Shown here one piece after another: positions 6,902 to 9,079 of a stretch of 9,079 nt of DNA. A program made the position numbers and the translations under genes. The notes under the pieces were generated by a model. The model was not told where the DNA came from, did no database searches, and worked only from the letters and a program-made list of their open reading frames with translations. The DNA comes from JAIVJN01 sp036732565 (GTDB lineage Bacteria > Acidobacteriota > Vicinamibacteria > Vicinamibacterales > UBA2999), in contig DAINCF010000281.1 in the NCBI GenBank assembly GCA_036732565.1, positions 1 through 9,079 on the forward strand. Reading direction: 5' to 3'. Each line of letters opens with the position of its first letter. Positions within the stretch are counted from its first letter, which is position 1.

Positions 6902-7363
6902 TCAGGTCGTCGACGCGACCGGCAGGTGAATCAGGTAGTTCACACCCTTCCGGTTGATCCAGACGCGCATGTAGTCGTTGCCCTTCAGCAATTCGACCTT
7001 GGATCCGTTCATGACGGGCTTGCCCCCGTCCGGACCCGGCATCAGATCCTTAACCTCTCCTGCCGGGACGACGCTCACGACCTCGCGGCCTCTGACCTGA
7101 CCGCCCTGGAGAAACTCCACCAGGCGCTCCAGCGCCTGGGTCGCCCCGGGGGCTGGCGCGGTCGCCGTCTGTGGTGTGAGTCTGACTTGGTAAGTGCCCC
7201 TGGGCAGCGGCTTGCCGTCCGCCGTGACCGCGCGCGGGATGGTGACCGAGCCGAGCACCATCTCGCCGGTCGGCACTTCACCTGCTGCAGTCTGGGTTTG
7301 TGCTGCCGCGCTCCCGACGAGCATGACGCTCGCGAGGATTCCGACGAGCCACGTGTGCTTCAT
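6902..7363 (-). CDS. Small secreted protein of unknown function
   Basis: The product has 153 residues. I do not recognise a named family. The N-terminus is a clear Sec signal peptide: Lys2, hydrophobic core WLVGILASVMLVG, then SAAAQ, with likely cleavage after Ala21. The mature part has a segment IPRAVTADGKPLPRGTYQVR (42-61). The LPxGTYxVRL pattern resembles short beta-strand motifs in several secreted proteins of unknown function from Acidobacteria, which is weak evidence. A conserved-looking C-terminal block, YMRVWINRKGVNYLIHLP (131-148), follows a polar Gly/Pro-rich middle. There are no Cys residues, no lipobox and no other membrane helix, so a soluble periplasmic or exported protein is likely. 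A strong ribosome binding site and a consensus -10 box sit just upstream, so it is probably transcribed on its own rather than with the upstream DUF4097 gene. Confidence 0.8.
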   Translation of the reverse strand: MKHTWLVGILASVMLVGSAAAQTQTAAGEVPTGEMVLGSVTIPRAVTADGKPLPRGTYQVRLTPQTATAPAPGATQALERLVEFLQGGQVRGREVVSVVPAGEVKDLMPGPDGGKPVMNGSKVELLKGNDYMRVWINRKGVNYLIHLPVASTT

Positions 7364-7368
7364 CCCTG

Positions 7369-7375
7369 TCCTCCC
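7369..7375 (-). promoter_or_regulatory. Shine-Dalgarno for the secreted protein gene
   Basis: Read on the minus strand, the sequence GGGAGGA stands five bases before the ATG at 7363. It is the clearest Shine-Dalgarno in the window and confirms that start codon. Confidence 0.75.
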
Positions 7376-7383
7376 TGGCAGAC

Positions 7384-7389
7384 ATTATA
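7384..7389 (-). promoter_or_regulatory. Candidate -10 box TATAAT for the secreted protein gene
   Basis: The minus strand reads CTATAATG, an exact sigma-70 -10 hexamer, 20 bases upstream of the start codon at 7363. The region where a -35 box would fall is made of heptad repeat units (ACTCCC at the 17-nt spacing) and shows no TTGACA-like sequence. The promoter therefore either relies on the -10 alone or needs an activator. In such GC-rich DNA a chance TATAAT placed this well is unlikely but possible. Confidence 0.5.
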
Positions 7390-7390
7390 G

Positions 7391-7418
7391 CCGGCAGTCG
7401 GCAGTCGGGAGTCGGCAG
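7391..7418 (+). repeat. Heptad repeat array, left arm (TCGGCAG type)
   Basis: Four in-register units are present: CCGGCAG, TCGGCAG, TCGGGAG, TCGGCAG, followed by a partial TCCGG. The array begins one base beyond the candidate -10 box of the secreted protein gene. Its units are the reverse complement of those at 7518-7552, so the two arrays form an inverted pair. Confidence 0.8.
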
Positions 7419-7517
7419 TCCGGAAATGGTTGTCGAGAGTTACACCGTCGACGTCACGCCCCACCGCTCTGCTGATGAGCTACACGCAATGACACACGAC
7501 AAAGCTCAGGAGCGTGA

Positions 7518-7552
7518 CTGCCGACTGCCGACTGCCGACTGCCGACTGCCGA
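7518..7552 (-). repeat. Heptad repeat array, right arm (five exact CTGCCGA units)
   Basis: Five perfect tandem copies of CTGCCGA occur, with a degenerate sixth (CTCTCGA, 7553-7559). Read on the minus strand the unit is TCGGCAG, the same heptad as at 7391-7418 in opposite orientation. The array begins 12 bases beyond the stop codon of the DUF4097 gene. Perfect identity between copies suggests recent expansion or slippage, unlike the decayed arrays near mreB and mrdA. The 99 bases between the two arms (7419-7517) hold no convincing gene. Confidence 0.85.
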
Positions 7553-7564
7553 CTCTCGATACTC

Positions 7565-8605
7565 CTACTGTTTCGAGATGACGACGGAGCCGCTGAAGCT
7601 GCGGACGGAGAGGACGGCGCTGGCGTCGCCGAACGTGCCGCGAATCGTCCGGCCATCGCTGCCTCGCCCGCCACGCCCGTCGTTGTCCGTGCGCAGCGTA
7701 ATGGGGAAGTCCGATCGGACGCTGCCGCTGAACGTCGTGGCATCGAGCTCGAAGCCCGTGCCGTTCAGCACCGCGACCCGGACGTCGCCGGAGTGAGAGT
7801 TGAACGAGTAGCGGCCGCCACGGGCGAGCGGCGAGGCGAACTCGATGCTGCCGCTCACCGCCTTGGCCTCGAGGCGCTCCACTTGCACGCCGCGCAGCAG
7901 CACGTCGCCGCTGACGCTGTTGGCGTCGAGCGCCCGGGCCTTCAACTCGCTGGTGACGATGTTGCCGCTGATCGTCGCCAGCGTCACAGTGTTCGCCCCG
8001 GCGATGTTGCGGGCCGTCACCGTACCGGACACGGCCTTGCCCATCAGCACGTTCGGCGTGCCCGAGAGCTCGAGATCGCCGCTGACCGTATCGGCTCGGA
8101 CCTCGCCGCGCACATTGCTGACCGCGATGTTGCCGGAGATGGTCTTGAGTGAGACCGCCGCGCCCGCGGGAACGCTGATCACGAAGTCCACGCTGGCCGA
8201 CATCCGGCCGGTGCTGCGCGGATAGACGGCACGCACTTCGACCCGGCCGCCGACGTTGTTCATCTCGACGCGCAGGCGATCCAGCAACTGCTTCGCTTCG
8301 CCGCCATCGCGATGGCGTGCGCGCTTGATGGCTTCGATACGGATCTCGTTGCCGCCGCCGCCGGTGACCCGGACGTCGCCGGAGAGGTTCGAGAGGTCGA
8401 GCGATCCATCGGCGCCGACGTTGTAGGTCTGGGTGACGCGCTCGCTCTGTTCGCCGCCTTGCCTGGCCTCGGTGTAGCGATCGAGCCAGGCGGCGCGCGG
8501 GTTTTCCTCCCCGCCCGGACCGCGCGCGGTGACGGCAGCCGTGGCAGGCGCGCTGACGACCACGAGCGCGATGACGAGGAAACGGGAAAGGGCGGACTCG
8601 GTCAT
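7565..8605 (-). CDS. Secreted DUF4097-type beta-repeat protein (putative adhesin fold)
   Basis: The product has 346 residues and resembles proteins annotated as DUF4097 family beta-strand repeat-containing. The molecular role of that family is not established. The N-terminus, SRFLVIALVVVSAPATAA, is a plausible signal peptide with cleavage near residue 24. The body carries ten SG-type repeat motifs: Ser75, 157, 175, 193, 213, 232, 251, 272, 293 and 338. Typical forms are TISGNI, TVSGDL and SVSGDV. Spacing is 18-21 residues between 157 and 293, consistent with stacked beta-helix-like rungs. A Gly/Arg/Asp-rich loop (307-323) interrupts the last two. The start at ATG 8605 lies 12 bases after the stop of the upstream anti-sigma-like gene, which suggests one transcript. 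No good Shine-Dalgarno is seen (CCAACGCAC). Extracytoplasmic location is inferred. Confidence 0.85.
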   Translation of the reverse strand: MTESALSRFLVIALVVVSAPATAAVTARGPGGEENPRAAWLDRYTEARQGGEQSERVTQTYNVGADGSLDLSNLSGDVRVTGGGGNEIRIEAIKRARHRDGGEAKQLLDRLRVEMNNVGGRVEVRAVYPRSTGRMSASVDFVISVPAGAAVSLKTISGNIAVSNVRGEVRADTVSGDLELSGTPNVLMGKAVSGTVTARNIAGANTVTLATISGNIVTSELKARALDANSVSGDVLLRGVQVERLEAKAVSGSIEFASPLARGGRYSFNSHSGDVRVAVLNGTGFELDATTFSGSVRSDFPITLRTDNDGRGGRGSDGRTIRGTFGDASAVLSVRSFSGSVVISKQ

Positions 8606-8617
8606 GTGCGTTGGCTA

Positions 8618-9079
8618 CTACTTCAGCCCCTGGATGATGCGCCCGGCTTCGGCTTGATTGCCCTTGCGCATCTCGTTGATGAGCTCGACGGTCTGTTGCA
8701 GCAGCGCCACCTTCGTGCGCATGTTCTCGAACAGACCTTCCTGCACGTCGGTGCTCGCCGGCTGCGTCTTGAGCGCTGCACGGCTTTCGCCGATCGCCTG
8801 ATCGATGACCTGCAGGTTCTTCTGAAACACCGCCGCGACCTGCGGATCGAGCTCGCCGCCGTCACTGCGCGCAATCGCCTCGAGGCCTTCGATCGCCTTC
8901 TCGTAGTGCGCTTCGGCCGCTTGCAGATCCGCTTGCACCGACTCGACGAGCGGCTGTTGTTGTTCTTCCGGCTGCTGCGCCACCTCTTCGCCGGTGTCGC
9001 GGCGCTGCAGCAGGGGCAGCAGGCCGATGAGCGTCGCCAGGAGCAGCGCCGCGGCCGCGGCGCCCCACAGCGCCCACGT
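8618..9079 (-). CDS. Probable anti-sigma factor-like membrane protein, C-terminal part (5' end outside window)
   Basis: The frame is open to the window edge and covers 153 residues. A GTG at 8983 could be mistaken for the start, but the upstream codons encode a membrane helix (fragment residues 3-24, rich in Ala/Leu) followed by QRRDTGEE, so the protein begins beyond base 9079. After the helix comes a largely helical extracytoplasmic domain: a Gln/Glu stretch (36-43), then long amphipathic helices including LQAAEAHYEKAIEGLEAIA (52-70) and VALLQQTVELINEMRKGNQA (114-133). This layout matches the C-terminal half of zf-HC2 anti-sigma proteins of Acidobacteria, which usually sit beside an ECF sigma factor and a DUF4097 gene as here. 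The zinc finger itself is not visible, so the assignment is inference from the domain pattern and neighbour. A plain tetratricopeptide-like membrane protein is the alternative. Confidence 0.65.
   Translation of the reverse strand, partial: TWALWGAAAAALLLATLIGLLPLLQRRDTGEEVAQQPEEQQQPLVESVQADLQAAEAHYEKAIEGLEAIARSDGGELDPQVAAVFQKNLQVIDQAIGESRAALKTQPASTDVQEGLFENMRTKVALLQQTVELINEMRKGNQAEAGRIIQGLK

Noticed and set aside
7419..7517. tRNA-like D-arm (minus-strand TAGCTC, 7-base loop, GAGC)
   Set aside because: The D-stem pairs and U8-A9 fit, but there is no GG in the loop, no pairing anticodon stem and no T-arm. Treated as chance resemblance or an unrecognisable remnant.
7391..7552. CRISPR array
   Set aside because: The repeat unit is 7 bp in direct tandem with no unique spacers and no cas genes nearby.
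7514..8152. 212-codon plus-strand frame
   Set aside because: It begins inside the repeat array and is otherwise antisense to the DUF4097 gene, with Ala/Arg/Asp-rich low-complexity translation.
8618..8983. Complete 121-residue protein starting at GTG 8983
   Set aside because: The frame continues upstream to the window edge and encodes a membrane helix, so this GTG is internal.

Overview
This is a GC-rich chromosomal window (roughly two thirds G+C by eye). It looks like an ordinary core-genome region of a free-living, rod-shaped Gram-negative-type bacterium. My best guess is Acidobacteriota, perhaps class Vicinamibacteria. That guess rests on three things: the gene order mreB-mreC-mreD-mrdA-rodA-rng, the pairing of an anti-sigma-like membrane protein with a DUF4097 beta-repeat protein, and the 7-nt-periodic intergenic repeats. 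It is inference, because no marker gene such as 16S rRNA is present.

Left part (2-5148, plus strand): the rod-shape (elongasome) cluster. It holds the C-terminal half of the actin homologue MreB, cut by the window edge, followed by MreC, MreD, the transpeptidase PBP2 (MrdA) and the SEDS glycosyltransferase RodA. MreB filaments position the complex from the cytoplasm, MreC and MreD link it through the membrane, RodA polymerises glycan strands from lipid II, and PBP2 cross-links them. mreC/mreD and mrdA/rodA each overlap by four bases in the same GTGA arrangement. Ribonuclease G (rng, 5219-6850) follows on the same strand.

Right part (6902-9079, minus strand, read right to left): the C-terminal part of a membrane protein that looks like the extracytoplasmic end of a zinc-finger anti-sigma factor, then, 12 bases later, a secreted DUF4097-type protein with about 19-residue SG repeats. 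After a 201-bp gap comes a small secreted protein of unknown function with its own good ribosome binding site and a consensus -10 box. rng and this last gene converge on a perfect 12-bp palindrome.

The most notable feature is not a gene. All four intergenic gaps of 70 bp or more between same-strand genes hold tandem or decayed heptanucleotide repeats on a shared TCGG-NNN framework, with a different NNN in each gap (GAC-like, GTC, TTC, CAG). The overlapping junctions, the 12-bp gap and the convergent junction do not. In the last gap two arrays face each other as inverted repeats around a 99-bp insert. I saw no RNA genes, no transposase, no CRISPR array and no evident new defence or biosynthetic system.
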